Assembly: GCA_045658965.1 (NCBI GenBank)
Contig: JAZOVZ010000033.1
Span: 1-38,531 of the forward strand
Reading direction: 5' to 3'
DNA: 38,531 nucleotides
Source of the DNA: SVQP01 sp045658965
GTDB taxonomy: Bacteria > Bacillota > Clostridia > Oscillospirales > CAG-272
Below are positions 30,622-37,171 of the stretch, in pieces (position 1 is the first letter of the stretch; each line of letters opens with the position of its first letter). Both the position numbers and the translations under genes were made by a program. The notes under the pieces are model-generated. The model made no database searches. It was not told the DNA's origin and worked only from the letters and a program-made list of their open reading frames with translations.

Positions 30622-30650
30622 ATTATAGCACACGAATGTAACTTGGTCAA
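30622..30650 (-). promoter_or_regulatory. Repressor promoter (leftward)
   Basis: Minus strand TTGACC (30650-30645), 17 bp, TATAAT (30627-30622) with TGC before it. The spacer contains GTTAC. Strong constitutive-type promoter for the XRE repressor. Confidence 0.8.
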
Positions 30651-30670
30651 CATTTATTTTGCAAAAGGGG

Positions 30671-30699
30671 TTGACAAAGGTAACTATGTATCGTATTAT
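30671..30699 (+). promoter_or_regulatory. Rightward early promoter
   Basis: TTGACA (30671-30676), 17 bp, TATTAT (30694-30699). GTAAC motifs occur in the spacer (30680-30684), in the inverted repeat GTAAC-AGA-GTTAC (30701-30713) and at 30724. This fits the main early promoter under repressor control. Confidence 0.8.
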
Positions 30700-30700
30700 A

Positions 30701-30713
30701 GTAACAGAGTTAC
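30701..30713. promoter_or_regulatory. Operator GTAAC-AGA-GTTAC
   Basis: A perfect 5-bp inverted repeat just after the rightward -10 box. Single GTAAC or GTTAC arms also lie at about 30638, 30680 and 30724, spanning both divergent promoters. Confidence 0.6.
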
Positions 30714-30751
30714 AACACTGATGTAACAGTTAGCAAGGAGGTGAGCGAGTA

Positions 30752-31354
30752 TCAAGGATCACGCAGCATATCATCAAGCAAAGCGCGAAGGCTTCGCACC
30801 TGACATTCCTGCCGCTTGCGTTTCCGGCAAGCAAAGATCGCACTGCAGTTTGTGCGCAGGGCCAAGTCAAAAAGCGCGATGCTTGGAATTCCGGAGGGCG
30901 GCAGCTCAACTTCTGAAAAAAAGGAGTGCCGGATGTAGCACCAAGAGCAAGACTCTGCGACTGAACTTTCAAGAGTGGCCGGAGGAACATGAAACTCCAC
31001 ACGAATCCTGCGCGCTTCGTACGGTTGGAGGGTTAATGGCATTCCCTCTGTGCGTAAAGAACGCGTCTCATCCTCGGCGTCGGAACTTGAGAAAATGACC
31101 TTGTAGTGCATGCGGGCTTCGGAAACGCAATCAATATCATTGATCAGGATCGACATGACCGACACGGGTCGAGACGACCGACTGACCAACGTCATATCGG
31201 CAATCAGGGAGACGTCCGAATGCTCTGTGCGCCGGAAAATGTACACGCGCGGAGCATGAATGCCGACGCGCGGCCGAGACATGACAAACTCCCATACAGC
31301 CAGCGCGAGAGATAAAGAAAATCCTAAAAGCCCGATCAAATCAAATGCTTCCAT
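30752..31354 (-). CDS. Membrane-anchored protein of unknown function
   Basis: 200 residues starting at the ATG at 31354, which has AAAGGGGGAATTT-type spacing on the minus strand. The open frame extends further upstream but without a site. One N-terminal transmembrane helix (DLIGLLGFSLSLALAVWEFV) precedes a beta-rich region (SLIADMTLVSRSSRPVSVMS, QPYEARRIRVEFHVPPATLE), perhaps Ig-like. It runs against the early operon and carries its own promoter, so it can be made in the lysogen. No family recognised. Confidence 0.65.
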   Translation of the reverse strand: MEAFDLIGLLGFSLSLALAVWEFVMSRPRVGIHAPRVYIFRRTEHSDVSLIADMTLVSRSSRPVSVMSILINDIDCVSEARMHYKVIFSSSDAEDETRSLRTEGMPLTLQPYEARRIRVEFHVPPATLESSVAESCSWCYIRHSFFSEVELPPSGIPSIALFDLALRTNCSAIFACRKRKRQECQVRSLRALLDDMLRDP

Positions 31355-31376
31355 ATCAAATTCCCCCTTTTTCAAC

Positions 31377-31404
31377 ATTATACCACGAAAGGAGAAATGC
31401 ACAA
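31377..31404 (-). promoter_or_regulatory. Leftward promoter of the membrane gene
   Basis: Minus strand TTGTGC (31404-31399), 16 bp, TATAAT (31382-31377) with TGG before it (extended -10). Confidence 0.55.
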
Positions 31405-31553
31405 TGACTGAAAGAATGCAGAAGCTGCTCAAGGCAGCGGAGATCATCCTCCCGCAGGAGGACAGACAGACCGAGCTGGACAAGCTCGTTGCCGCATCCA
31501 TGCAGACCGGCTATGAGCTGGGCAAGCTGGCGGCACAGCCCGCTGAGAACTAA
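31404..31553 (+). CDS. Small early protein, 49 aa
   Basis: ATG 31404 behind AAAGGAG. A short amphipathic helix (MTERMQKLLKAAEIILPQED) is followed by LDKLVAASMQTGYELGKLAA. First rightward gene after the early promoter. No family recognised. Confidence 0.6.
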   Translation: MTERMQKLLKAAEIILPQEDRQTELDKLVAASMQTGYELGKLAAQPAEN

Positions 31554-31566
31554 AGGAGGAATGACT

Positions 31567-31716
31567 ATGAAGAAATTTCTTGTGTCCTTGTCCATGAACA
31601 GCAGTGCTGCTGTAACAGTTGCCTGGGATGAATACATCAAGGCAAAGCAGAACCTGATCCGCGCTCTGGAAGCCGAGCGCATTGAAGCAGAAGAAAACGC
31701 CGCCAGCGGCAACTGA
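31567..31716 (+). CDS. Small early protein, 49 aa
   Basis: ATG 31567 is 7 bases beyond AAAGGAGGA; ATG 31561 abuts it. The product opens MKKFLVSLSMNSSAAVTVAW and ends with a charged helix (IRALEAERIEAEENAASGN). It is a typical tiny phage early gene. No function can be inferred. Confidence 0.6.
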   Translation: MKKFLVSLSMNSSAAVTVAWDEYIKAKQNLIRALEAERIEAEENAASGN

Positions 31717-31730
31717 CGGCGTTAAGCGGA

Positions 31731-31922
31731 TTACTTGGTTTTCTCGTACTCAACAATGACTTTTTTGTAATCCACTAGAGCATAAAACATCTGACGTGCG
31801 ATCTCGTCGAGCATATTGACGGTTTCGCGGTCGCATGAGCTGTGGCTCAACTGCAATTGGACTTCTCTTGAAAAATCATCTGCAATATCCGTCAGACGTT
31901 TATCCAACTCATTTACATTCAT
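31731..31922 (-). CDS. Leftward small helical protein, 63 aa
   Basis: Starts at the ATG at 31922 with GGAAAGGAGG on the minus strand. All helical: MNVNELDKRLTDIADDFSRE and LDEIARQMFYALVDYKKVIV. It faces the early operon and has its own promoter (31946-31974). It may be expressed in lysogens. No family recognised. Confidence 0.65.
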   Translation of the reverse strand: MNVNELDKRLTDIADDFSREVQLQLSHSSCDRETVNMLDEIARQMFYALVDYKKVIVEYEKTK

Positions 31923-31945
31923 CGCAGCACCTCCTTTCCGCTCAC

Positions 31946-31974
31946 ATTTTATCGCGAAGAGGAAGGCAATGCAA
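31946..31974 (-). promoter_or_regulatory. Leftward promoter
   Basis: Minus strand TTGCAT (31974-31969), 17 bp, TAAAAT (31951-31946), upstream of the 63-residue gene. Confidence 0.6.
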
Positions 31975-32019
31975 GACACTTAACAACACTCGACGACAGT
32001 CAACAAGGAGGTGAGGAAA

Positions 32020-32220
32020 GTGATCAAATGCCCACACTGTGGAGCTGAAAACAAAAGCCCCAGCAATTTCTGCGCACGCTGCGGCAAAAAGATTGCAGCT
32101 GTGTGCGATTGCTGGGTGCTTGGAAGAAAATACGATTGTGGCAGAAGTGGATGCCCGTCCGGCAATGATCGCATCCGAATGATGCTGCAGGATAAACGCG
32201 GAGAGCTTAAATCATTTTAA
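32020..32220 (+). CDS. Double zinc-ribbon protein, 66 aa
   Basis: GTG 32020 with AAGGAGG at 32005-32011; GTG 32011 overlaps that site. IKCPHCGAENKSPSNFCARC gives a classic zinc ribbon, and further cysteines (VCDCW, YDCGRSGC) could hold a second zinc. DNA- or RNA-binding is possible. Confidence 0.7.
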   Translation: MIKCPHCGAENKSPSNFCARCGKKIAAVCDCWVLGRKYDCGRSGCPSGNDRIRMMLQDKRGELKSF

Positions 32221-32221
32221 G

Positions 32222-32287
32222 ATGATTGATTTTTTCTGGATCGCCGCACTCATCATCGCCCTAATCATTGCGGCATCTCTCACTTAA
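32222..32287 (+). CDS. Possible 21-aa membrane peptide
   Basis: ATG 32222 directly after the previous stop. The product MIDFFWIAALIIALIIAASL plus T is one hydrophobic helix. The nearest GGAGAG site is distant, so translation may depend on re-initiation. Phage operons often hold such peptides, but it could be chance. Confidence 0.35.
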   Translation: MIDFFWIAALIIALIIAASLT

Positions 32288-32307
32288 TGCACAAAGGAGG
32301 TACACAC

Positions 32308-32625
32308 ATGCGTGAGACTGACAACAGGCCGATCTACGCGGAGCTGTCCGAAAGATGCCATTCGCGCGGCATCACACAGTCGGACATTGCGCGCAAGCTG
32401 AACATCAGCCGTGGCACCGTTTCCGCCCGGTTTTCCGGGCACTCGCCGTGGACGCAGGAGGAGATGTACGCGCTGATGGACATGCTCCATGAGCCATATC
32501 GCAAGATGCATCTCTATTTCCCCCGCAACGGCAAATGGGCAGGCCCGGCCGAAGACCCGCCGCCCACGGAAGAAGAAATCCTGACAGACGCGATTCGCGG
32601 AATGATCCGCAAATACGCTTCCTGA
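32308..32625 (+). CDS. HTH protein, 105 aa
   Basis: ATG 32308 with AAAGGAGGTACACAC. SRGITQSDIARKLNISRGTV is a clear HTH, followed by a helical part and a Pro/acidic tail. Likely DNA-binding regulator of the early genes; no paralogue of the repressor HTH beyond the fold. Confidence 0.7.
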   Translation: MRETDNRPIYAELSERCHSRGITQSDIARKLNISRGTVSARFSGHSPWTQEEMYALMDMLHEPYRKMHLYFPRNGKWAGPAEDPPPTEEEILTDAIRGMIRKYAS

Positions 32626-32677
32626 CCACAGCAGTTGCAGCTGCTGAGGACAAGACAACAAGGAGAGTGAGCAAAAC

Positions 32678-32878
32678 ATGTTGATCGATCAGTACAAGCT
32701 TCAGGCCGCCATGATGGAGTGCGGTAAGGCACAGTATCGTATCGCACAGCAGGCGGGCATGGACCCGCGGACCCTGCGCCGCATCGAGCGGGAAGGACGG
32801 TGCTCGCGCAACCAGCGCAACGCCATCGCCGCTGCCGTTGATGTGGATCCGCGCGACCTGATGAGGGAGGAGATGTAG
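32678..32878 (+). CDS. HTH protein, 66 aa
   Basis: ATG 32678 behind AAGGAGAGTGAGC. AQYRIAQQAGMDPRTLRRIE and VDVDPRDLM give a minimal XRE HTH covering nearly the whole protein. Overlaps the next gene by one base. Confidence 0.7.
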   Translation: MLIDQYKLQAAMMECGKAQYRIAQQAGMDPRTLRRIEREGRCSRNQRNAIAAAVDVDPRDLMREEM

Positions 32879-33129
32879 TGGCAGAGTGGCACTGTGAACG
32901 GCTGAACCGCCCGGCATTGCGCCGGATCCTGCTGGAGGATGGACGCAGCCGACGCAAACTGCTGGAACAGATGGGGCTGAGTCTTAAGTGTGGAGCGCGG
33001 CTGTTCAGCGAAACATCCGCCGCTGTCTGCGTCCGATCCACCACGATAGACGCTCTGGCCGAGGCCTTGGGCGTGAACAGAGAGGAGCTGGTCATCCATG
33101 AGGAACAGGATCATCAACAAGATGTGTGA
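32878..33129 (+). CDS. HTH-like protein, 83 aa
   Basis: GTG 32878 overlaps the previous stop, with GGGAGGAG before it. It reads RPALRRILLEDGRSRRKLLE and ends TTIDALAEALGVNREELVIH, the second half of an XRE HTH fold. It is basic at the start. Third small HTH gene in a row. Confidence 0.6.
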   Translation: MAEWHCERLNRPALRRILLEDGRSRRKLLEQMGLSLKCGARLFSETSAAVCVRSTTIDALAEALGVNREELVIHEEQDHQQDV

Positions 33130-33262
33130 GGCGCAGCGCTGCTGCCGCATGTGTCCGATCGGCAAGGCCGCACAGCGCATCGAGCTGGATTGCAGGCAGT
33201 ACATCGAGATCTTCCCCGAACCGGCGACGAAGCTTGCCCAGCGGTGGGAGGAAAACAAATAA
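33098..33262 (+). CDS. Small Cys-rich protein, 54 aa
   Basis: ATG 33098 lies 32 bases inside the previous gene, with AGAGGAG upstream. CEAQRCCRMCPIGKAAQ and ELDCRQYIEIFPEPATKLAQ give four spaced cysteines. It is clearly a paralogue of the product at 33800 (C..C..CPI..A......DC). Zinc or iron-sulfur binding is plausible; function unknown. Confidence 0.65.
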   Translation: MRNRIINKMCEAQRCCRMCPIGKAAQRIELDCRQYIEIFPEPATKLAQRWEENK

Positions 33263-33281
33263 CAGAATGGAGGAGAACCAC

Positions 33282-33545
33282 ATGTCAAGACCTTTTGAAA
33301 GGGCGCAGTTTTACGAAGCGCTGACGCTGGTGATCGAGGCAAAGATGCGCGGGCTGAACAACCTCGGTCTGATCAAGATCAAGCTGGAAGCAGACGCGCT
33401 GACCAATGCGCTCTATCCGGCCATCACCATGGTAACGGACACCGGCAAGCATTACGAGTATATCGGCGACAACTTCTACGACGGATTGGAACGCCTGCGT
33501 TCGCTGATTGCCAAGGCGCGCAAGGAGGTCAAGGGTAATGGGTAG
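33282..33545 (+). CDS. Hypothetical early protein, 87 aa
   Basis: ATG 33282 behind GGAGGAGAACC. It is helical with a YxYIGxxFYDGLERLRSL tail. No family recognised. Overlaps the next gene by 8 bases. Confidence 0.6.
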   Translation: MSRPFERAQFYEALTLVIEAKMRGLNNLGLIKIKLEADALTNALYPAITMVTDTGKHYEYIGDNFYDGLERLRSLIAKARKEVKGNG

Positions 33546-33819
33546 ACGCAGAACGCAGCAGCAGCTGCTCGACGAGGCGACGTGGCTCGTGATCGCCTAC
33601 AACAAACGGGTGCTGCTGGACTATGACGCGCCGAGCGTCTGGCTGGAGATCGCACCACGGCGGAACCCCGCTATCCATATCAGCCCGGACATGCACAATG
33701 TCGGCTATTACGGAGGCGGAAATCTAAAGCGCGGCGAGACCTTCCGCGACGGCGTGGCAAGGGTGAAGGAATTGTTTGATAAGTACAAGGAGGCTACCGA
33801 TGAAACCGCAGAGGCGTGA
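33538..33819 (+). CDS. Hypothetical early protein, 93 aa
   Basis: ATG 33538 behind AAGGAGGTCAAGGG. A basic start (MGRRRTQQQ) and a compact alpha/beta body (VLLDYDAPSVWLEIAPRRNP) are visible. No motif named. Overlaps the next gene by 20 bases. Confidence 0.6.
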   Translation: MGRRRTQQQLLDEATWLVIAYNKRVLLDYDAPSVWLEIAPRRNPAIHISPDMHNVGYYGGGNLKRGETFRDGVARVKELFDKYKEATDETAEA

Positions 33820-34027
33820 GATCGACCCGAAGGCGCTGGAGGAGCTGACCATCGACGCCATGTGCGTGGAGGTGGGCATGTGCAATAATTGCCCGATTAA
33901 CGCAGCAATGCGCAAACGGGCAATGGATTGTGTGCAGTTTCAGGACCGATACCCGGCTGAGGCTTTACAGCTCGCAAAAAAGTGGAGGAAGGAGAATGCC
34001 GGTGGAATTTTGGGTGGAAGTTCTTGA
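33800..34027 (+). CDS. Small Cys-rich protein, 75 aa
   Basis: ATG 33800 behind AAGGAGGCTACC. CVEVGMCNNCPINAAMRKRA, AMDCVQFQDRYPAEALQLAK and KKWRKENAG match the 54-residue product at 33098 in cysteine spacing and tail. Four cysteines suggest one metal site. Overlaps the next gene by 32 bases. Confidence 0.65.
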   Translation: MKPQRREIDPKALEELTIDAMCVEVGMCNNCPINAAMRKRAMDCVQFQDRYPAEALQLAKKWRKENAGGILGGSS

Positions 34028-34151
34028 TTTGCTTTTGAGTATCACGGTCATGCTTGGTTTTGGCATGTTGGTGCTCAATGGCAGACAGATCATTGAAGCA
34101 CTCGTGGATTGGGCAGAGGAAGTCCAGAACCGCAAAAGGAGAAGGAGGTGA
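33996..34151 (+). CDS. Single-helix membrane protein, 51 aa
   Basis: ATG 33996 behind GGAGGAAGGAG. One transmembrane helix (VLDLLLSITVMLGFGMLVLN), then an amphipathic helix and a very basic end (RKRRRR) that should stay in the cytoplasm. Role unknown. Confidence 0.65.
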   Translation: MPVEFWVEVLDLLLSITVMLGFGMLVLNGRQIIEALVDWAEEVQNRKRRRR

Positions 34152-34155
34152 GCGC

Positions 34156-34374
34156 ATGGCATGGTGGCTGCCGGAATTTGATACGGACAAGCTCAGAGCG
34201 CTCAGAGGCGCGCGCACGCCGGAGGAAATGGACAGGCTTTGCAGGCTTGCTCTCGGCTGCTGGGCGCGCGTGGAAGCGGATGGTCGAGACATTAACCTAT
34301 ACGGACGAGCCGCTATTCGTAACGCACTCCACCTTACCTATGAAGATCTATGCATCAAAACGGAAGGGAGGTGA
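34156..34374 (+). CDS. Hypothetical early protein, 72 aa
   Basis: ATG 34156 behind GAAGGAGGTGAGC. It reads LRALRGARTPEEMDRLCRLA and ends HLTYEDLCIKTEGR; helical and charged. No family recognised. Confidence 0.6.
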   Translation: MAWWLPEFDTDKLRALRGARTPEEMDRLCRLALGCWARVEADGRDINLYGRAAIRNALHLTYEDLCIKTEGR

Positions 34375-34379
34375 CGGGG

Positions 34380-34547
34380 ATGCATAGCACGATCAACGGT
34401 CTGCCGTATCTGGAAGCGGCAATGTATGCACTGCTGACGATGATCCTGGTGCTCAAGCTGGCGGTCGGAAGTCAGGCCTTCTGGGGATTCGTCCTCGGCG
34501 AAGGCGCCAAAACAAAAAAAGAGCCGATCCACAAGAGGATCAGCTAA
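34380..34547 (+). CDS. Single-helix membrane protein, 55 aa
   Basis: ATG 34380 behind GGAAGGGAGGTGACG. One hydrophobic helix (AAMYALLTMILVLKLAVGSQ) and a basic C-terminus (KTKKEPIHKRIS). Similar in topology to the 51-residue gene just upstream. Confidence 0.6.
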   Translation: MHSTINGLPYLEAAMYALLTMILVLKLAVGSQAFWGFVLGEGAKTKKEPIHKRIS

Positions 34548-34562
34548 GAGAATCACAATAAC

Positions 34563-34591
34563 AGTATAGCACGATAGGGAGGTGTTTGCAA
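34563..34591 (-). promoter_or_regulatory. Possible antisense promoter
   Basis: Minus strand TTGCAA (34591-34586), 17 bp, TATACT (34568-34563) with TGC before it (extended -10). It points left into rightward genes and has no leftward ORF to serve. It overlaps the ribosome-binding site of the next gene. Confidence 0.35.
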
Positions 34592-34836
34592 TGGATGGAA
34601 TCAAAAATAACGAAATCCAGATTACCATCACAGCCAATGTCGAAACAAATACTTCAAAAATGCTTGTTGACTGGGGAGCAGATGTGCTGGAGGATAATCT
34701 GTCCGAACAAATAACAGCCAACATACTTTGCGCAACCGCCAAAGCATTTAAAGAATTTGGCGCCTTACACGATGACGCCATCGAGCTCTTTGAGATTGCC
34801 TTGGATAAGGCGTATGAGGAGGCGAGCGACGCATGA
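34591..34836 (+). CDS. Hypothetical early protein, 81 aa
   Basis: ATG 34591 with GGGAGGTG upstream. Beta start (EIQITITANVETNTSKMLVD) and helical end (DDAIELFEIALDKAYEE); acidic. Bases here are more AT-rich than the flanks. Overlaps the next gene by 4 bases. Confidence 0.6.
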   Translation: MDGIKNNEIQITITANVETNTSKMLVDWGADVLEDNLSEQITANILCATAKAFKEFGALHDDAIELFEIALDKAYEEASDA

Positions 34837-35555
34837 CGGCAGAGGATCGCGGAGCACCGTTCCGCAAGGCCGTAAAGAGCGCCGGATATAAGTCCATCAA
34901 GGCATTCTGTGAGGCGGCGCGCATACCGATCGGCGCGGGCGAAAGAATGGCTCGTGACGGCGAAATGCCAAAGGATGACGCTGTGACCTACCGCGTGGCG
35001 GGGCTGCTTGACGTGGCCCCGACCGACCTGTGGCCGGACTGGCAGCCGTGCAGAAATCCGTTTGCACAGGCGATCTATGACGCGGGTTTTGAGACGATTT
35101 CCGACTTTGCACGAGCGGCAAACGTGCCGCAGAGCGTGGTTAACATGTGGGTCAACAACGGCACCGTGCCGCGCTATGACGAGACCATTCTGAAGGCCGC
35201 CGAGCTGCTGCGCGTTGATCCGACCGTGCTGTGGCCTACATGGACGCCGAGACCGACAAAGAATCAATCGAAGCAGAGAACACTTTACGGCATCGACGTG
35301 TATCCGGACCGCACAAAGATGAGGATGGACGAAATGCGCCGCAAGGCGAATGTGTATGTCGGGCAGCGGTTTGTGATGACCTACGTCACCAAAGAGGGCA
35401 AGGTGCGCAGACCAGGGACAGTCGTAGAATGCGCGGAGCGTTGGTTCCGCATCCAATATGATTCCGGATGGTGCGAATGTTTCCACTACCAGTGCCGAGT
35501 AGGCAAGGAGTGTGCGCACTTCAGGCCGGAGGAAAAGAGGCGAAAGGAGGCGTAG
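34833..35555 (+). CDS. Tandem-HTH protein with zinc-like C-terminus
   Basis: 240 residues. Two copies of a ~65-residue XRE-type module: residues 8-71 ending DLWPDW and residues 75-138 ending VLWPTW, each with FxxAxxxAGxxxIxxFxxAA. A linker (TPRPTKNQSKQR) leads to a C-terminal domain with VYVGQRFVMTYVTKEGKVRR and WCECFHYQCRVGKECAHF, four Cys and two His able to bind zinc. This fused double DNA-binding layout suggests a replication or early-gene regulator. Confidence 0.7.
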   Translation: MTAEDRGAPFRKAVKSAGYKSIKAFCEAARIPIGAGERMARDGEMPKDDAVTYRVAGLLDVAPTDLWPDWQPCRNPFAQAIYDAGFETISDFARAANVPQSVVNMWVNNGTVPRYDETILKAAELLRVDPTVLWPTWTPRPTKNQSKQRTLYGIDVYPDRTKMRMDEMRRKANVYVGQRFVMTYVTKEGKVRRPGTVVECAERWFRIQYDSGWCECFHYQCRVGKECAHFRPEEKRRKEA

Positions 35556-35557
35556 CA

Positions 35558-36496
35558 GTGGCCGGAAGACCGCCAAAGGAGGGGTTGGACTATTTCCCCT
35601 TTGAGGTGGGATTCTTTTCGGACGATAAGGTCGAGTCGCTGGAGGGCGAGCATGGTCCGATTGGAACCTATGTGTTTATGCGCCTCTTGTGCCTGATTTA
35701 CAAGGACAATGGATACTTTTATCAATGGAACGATTCAGCACGCGTGCTCATGGCGAGACGCATTGGAGGGTTAGTCACTCCCCAGAAGGTGGAGCTGATC
35801 GTGCGCTCATGCGTTAGGTGGTCACTGTTTGATTGCACACTGTTTAACGCATACGCGGTTCTGACGTCTCCGGGTATCCAGCGGCGATATCTTAACGCCA
35901 TCAAGGAGAGGGCGAGAAAAGCCGCCGCCGAAGGGCGACATATCGAGGTAGATGATAGGTTCTGGCTCGTGGACAAAAACACGACGGCAAAGAGCTTTGT
36001 TAAAGTCGGCCTTTTATCCGATAACCCCGGGAATAATGGCTATTTTTCCGTGGAAGAATTGCCAAATTCCCCCGCAGAATCCCCAAAAGAAAAAAAGAGT
36101 AAAGAAAAGGAAAGCAAAGAAAAGAGAGAGGAAAGCGCTGCGTCGCCTTCCCCGCCTCCGGCGACACCCACCCACACGGTCGGAGTCGTCTCGTTGCCAT
36201 CCCAAGAATACGACGAGATGTGCAGCCAGTACGGTAAGGATGTCGTGGACGCAAAAATTCTCCACATGGACGAGTGGATCATGGAAAAGGGTGCGCGCCC
36301 GAAGTCCTGCGCGGCAAAGCTGCGCTCATGGCTTGCAAACGATCAAGTCCGGCAAAGCGCCGCGCCGGATCACCCGCGCCCCATGCTGCAAGTGGCAGGA
36401 AAGCGCACCGGCGCACATGCCTATGAGCAGCGCACCTACACGGATGAGGAACTGAGCGCAATGCTCTACACGGACTTAGATAAGCTCAATGATTGA
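35558..36496 (+). CDS. DUF4373 replication initiator-like protein
   Basis: 312 residues from GTG 35558 behind GAAAGGAGGCG. The N-terminal block DYFPFEVGFFSDDKVESLEG, GTYVFMRLLCLIYKDNGYF and ARRIGGL is the DUF4373 (Lin1244/Lin1753-like) domain of phage initiators. A Lys/Glu/Ser-rich linker (residues about 185-210) leads to a C-terminal helical domain (VDAKILHMDEWIMEKGARPK). It is probably the origin-binding initiator. No helicase loader gene is present beside it. Confidence 0.75.
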   Translation: MAGRPPKEGLDYFPFEVGFFSDDKVESLEGEHGPIGTYVFMRLLCLIYKDNGYFYQWNDSARVLMARRIGGLVTPQKVELIVRSCVRWSLFDCTLFNAYAVLTSPGIQRRYLNAIKERARKAAAEGRHIEVDDRFWLVDKNTTAKSFVKVGLLSDNPGNNGYFSVEELPNSPAESPKEKKSKEKESKEKREESAASPSPPPATPTHTVGVVSLPSQEYDEMCSQYGKDVVDAKILHMDEWIMEKGARPKSCAAKLRSWLANDQVRQSAAPDHPRPMLQVAGKRTGAHAYEQRTYTDEELSAMLYTDLDKLND

Positions 36497-36505
36497 GGAG
36501 GCAAC

Positions 36506-36880
36506 ATGGTTTACAAGCTGGTGATACAGGGCAGGCTGCCCGGCACAAACGACTATTCCCGTGCCCAGAAGGCAGGCCCTCACAAAGGGCAGGGCATGAA
36601 AAACGAGCAGGAGGAATACATCGGCTGGCACATCCGCGCGCAGATGAACGGGCTGCAGATCAAGAATCCTGTAAGCATCGTGTACATCTGGGTCGAGGAA
36701 AATACCAGGCGCGATAAAGACAACATCCGGCAGGGCGAGAAGTTTATTCAGGACGCGCTCGTCAAGATGGGCGTCCTCAAAGGCGACGGCTGGAAGCACA
36801 TCCGCGGAAGCCACAGCGAGTACACCGTGGATGCAAACAAGCCGCGCGTTGAGGTCATCCTCGTCGAGCAGCCGGTCTGA
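36506..36880 (+). CDS. rusA: RusA-family Holliday junction resolvase
   Basis: 124 residues, behind TTGAGGAGGCAAC. The signature NTRRDKDNIRQGEKFIQDAL gives D70, D72 and D83, and MGVLKGDGWKHI gives D94, the acidic metal-binding set of RusA. It resolves recombination junctions and branched replication forks. It directly follows the initiator gene. Confidence 0.88.
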   Translation: MVYKLVIQGRLPGTNDYSRAQKAGPHKGQGMKNEQEEYIGWHIRAQMNGLQIKNPVSIVYIWVEENTRRDKDNIRQGEKFIQDALVKMGVLKGDGWKHIRGSHSEYTVDANKPRVEVILVEQPV

Positions 36881-36896
36881 CAGGGAGGAAGAACAC

Positions 36897-37166
36897 ATGA
36901 GCTTTGGGAGCAGAGTAAAGGCTGCACGTCAGGCCTTAGGCTGGCAGCAGCGCGAATTGGCAGAGCGGGCGCAGATCACGCAGCAATCCATCTGCCGATA
37001 CGAAAAGGGCAACCATGAACCGACACTGCGCGTGGCGATCCGGTTGTCCGGAGTGCTGGGCGTGAGCATTGACGAGCTGGCGCAGGACGAGATCGCAGAG
37101 GAACGGCGTGAAACGGAGCGTGAAACGTCGAAATGCGTTTCCCGTGAAACGGATGCGGAGGCGTGA
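36897..37166 (+). CDS. XRE-family HTH protein, 89 aa
   Basis: ATG 36897 behind AGGGAGGAAGAACAC. VKAARQALGWQQRELAERAQ, ITQQSICRYEKGNHEPTLRV and LGVSIDELAQ form a full XRE HTH. The C-terminus (ERRETERETSKCVSRET) is encoded by a cluster of CGTGAAACG half-sites and a parS-like palindrome. So the last 20 residues may be shaped by DNA signal rather than protein function. It lies in the replication module. Confidence 0.75.
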   Translation: MSFGSRVKAARQALGWQQRELAERAQITQQSICRYEKGNHEPTLRVAIRLSGVLGVSIDELAQDEIAEERRETERETSKCVSRETDAEA

Positions 37167-37170
37167 AACA
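37107..37170 (+). repeat. Cluster of parS-like half-sites
   Basis: CGTGAAACG at 37107-37115, 37119-37127 and 37143-37151 and CGTGAAACA at 37162-37170. The palindrome CGTTTCCCGTGAAACG at 37136-37151 matches 13 of 16 positions of the ParB site TGTTNCACGTGAAACA. The encoded VSRET is the peptide typically seen when parS lies in a coding frame. The half-site TGAAACG is shared with operator O1 at 29122. Confidence 0.6.
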
Positions 37171-37171
37171 G

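Noticed and set aside
31404..31716. Toxin-antitoxin pair of two 49-residue genes
   Set aside because: No toxin motif; both look like ordinary tiny early genes.
34338..35576. Leftward 412-codon frame
   Set aside because: Opposes several overlapping small rightward genes with good starts; no site or motif of its own.
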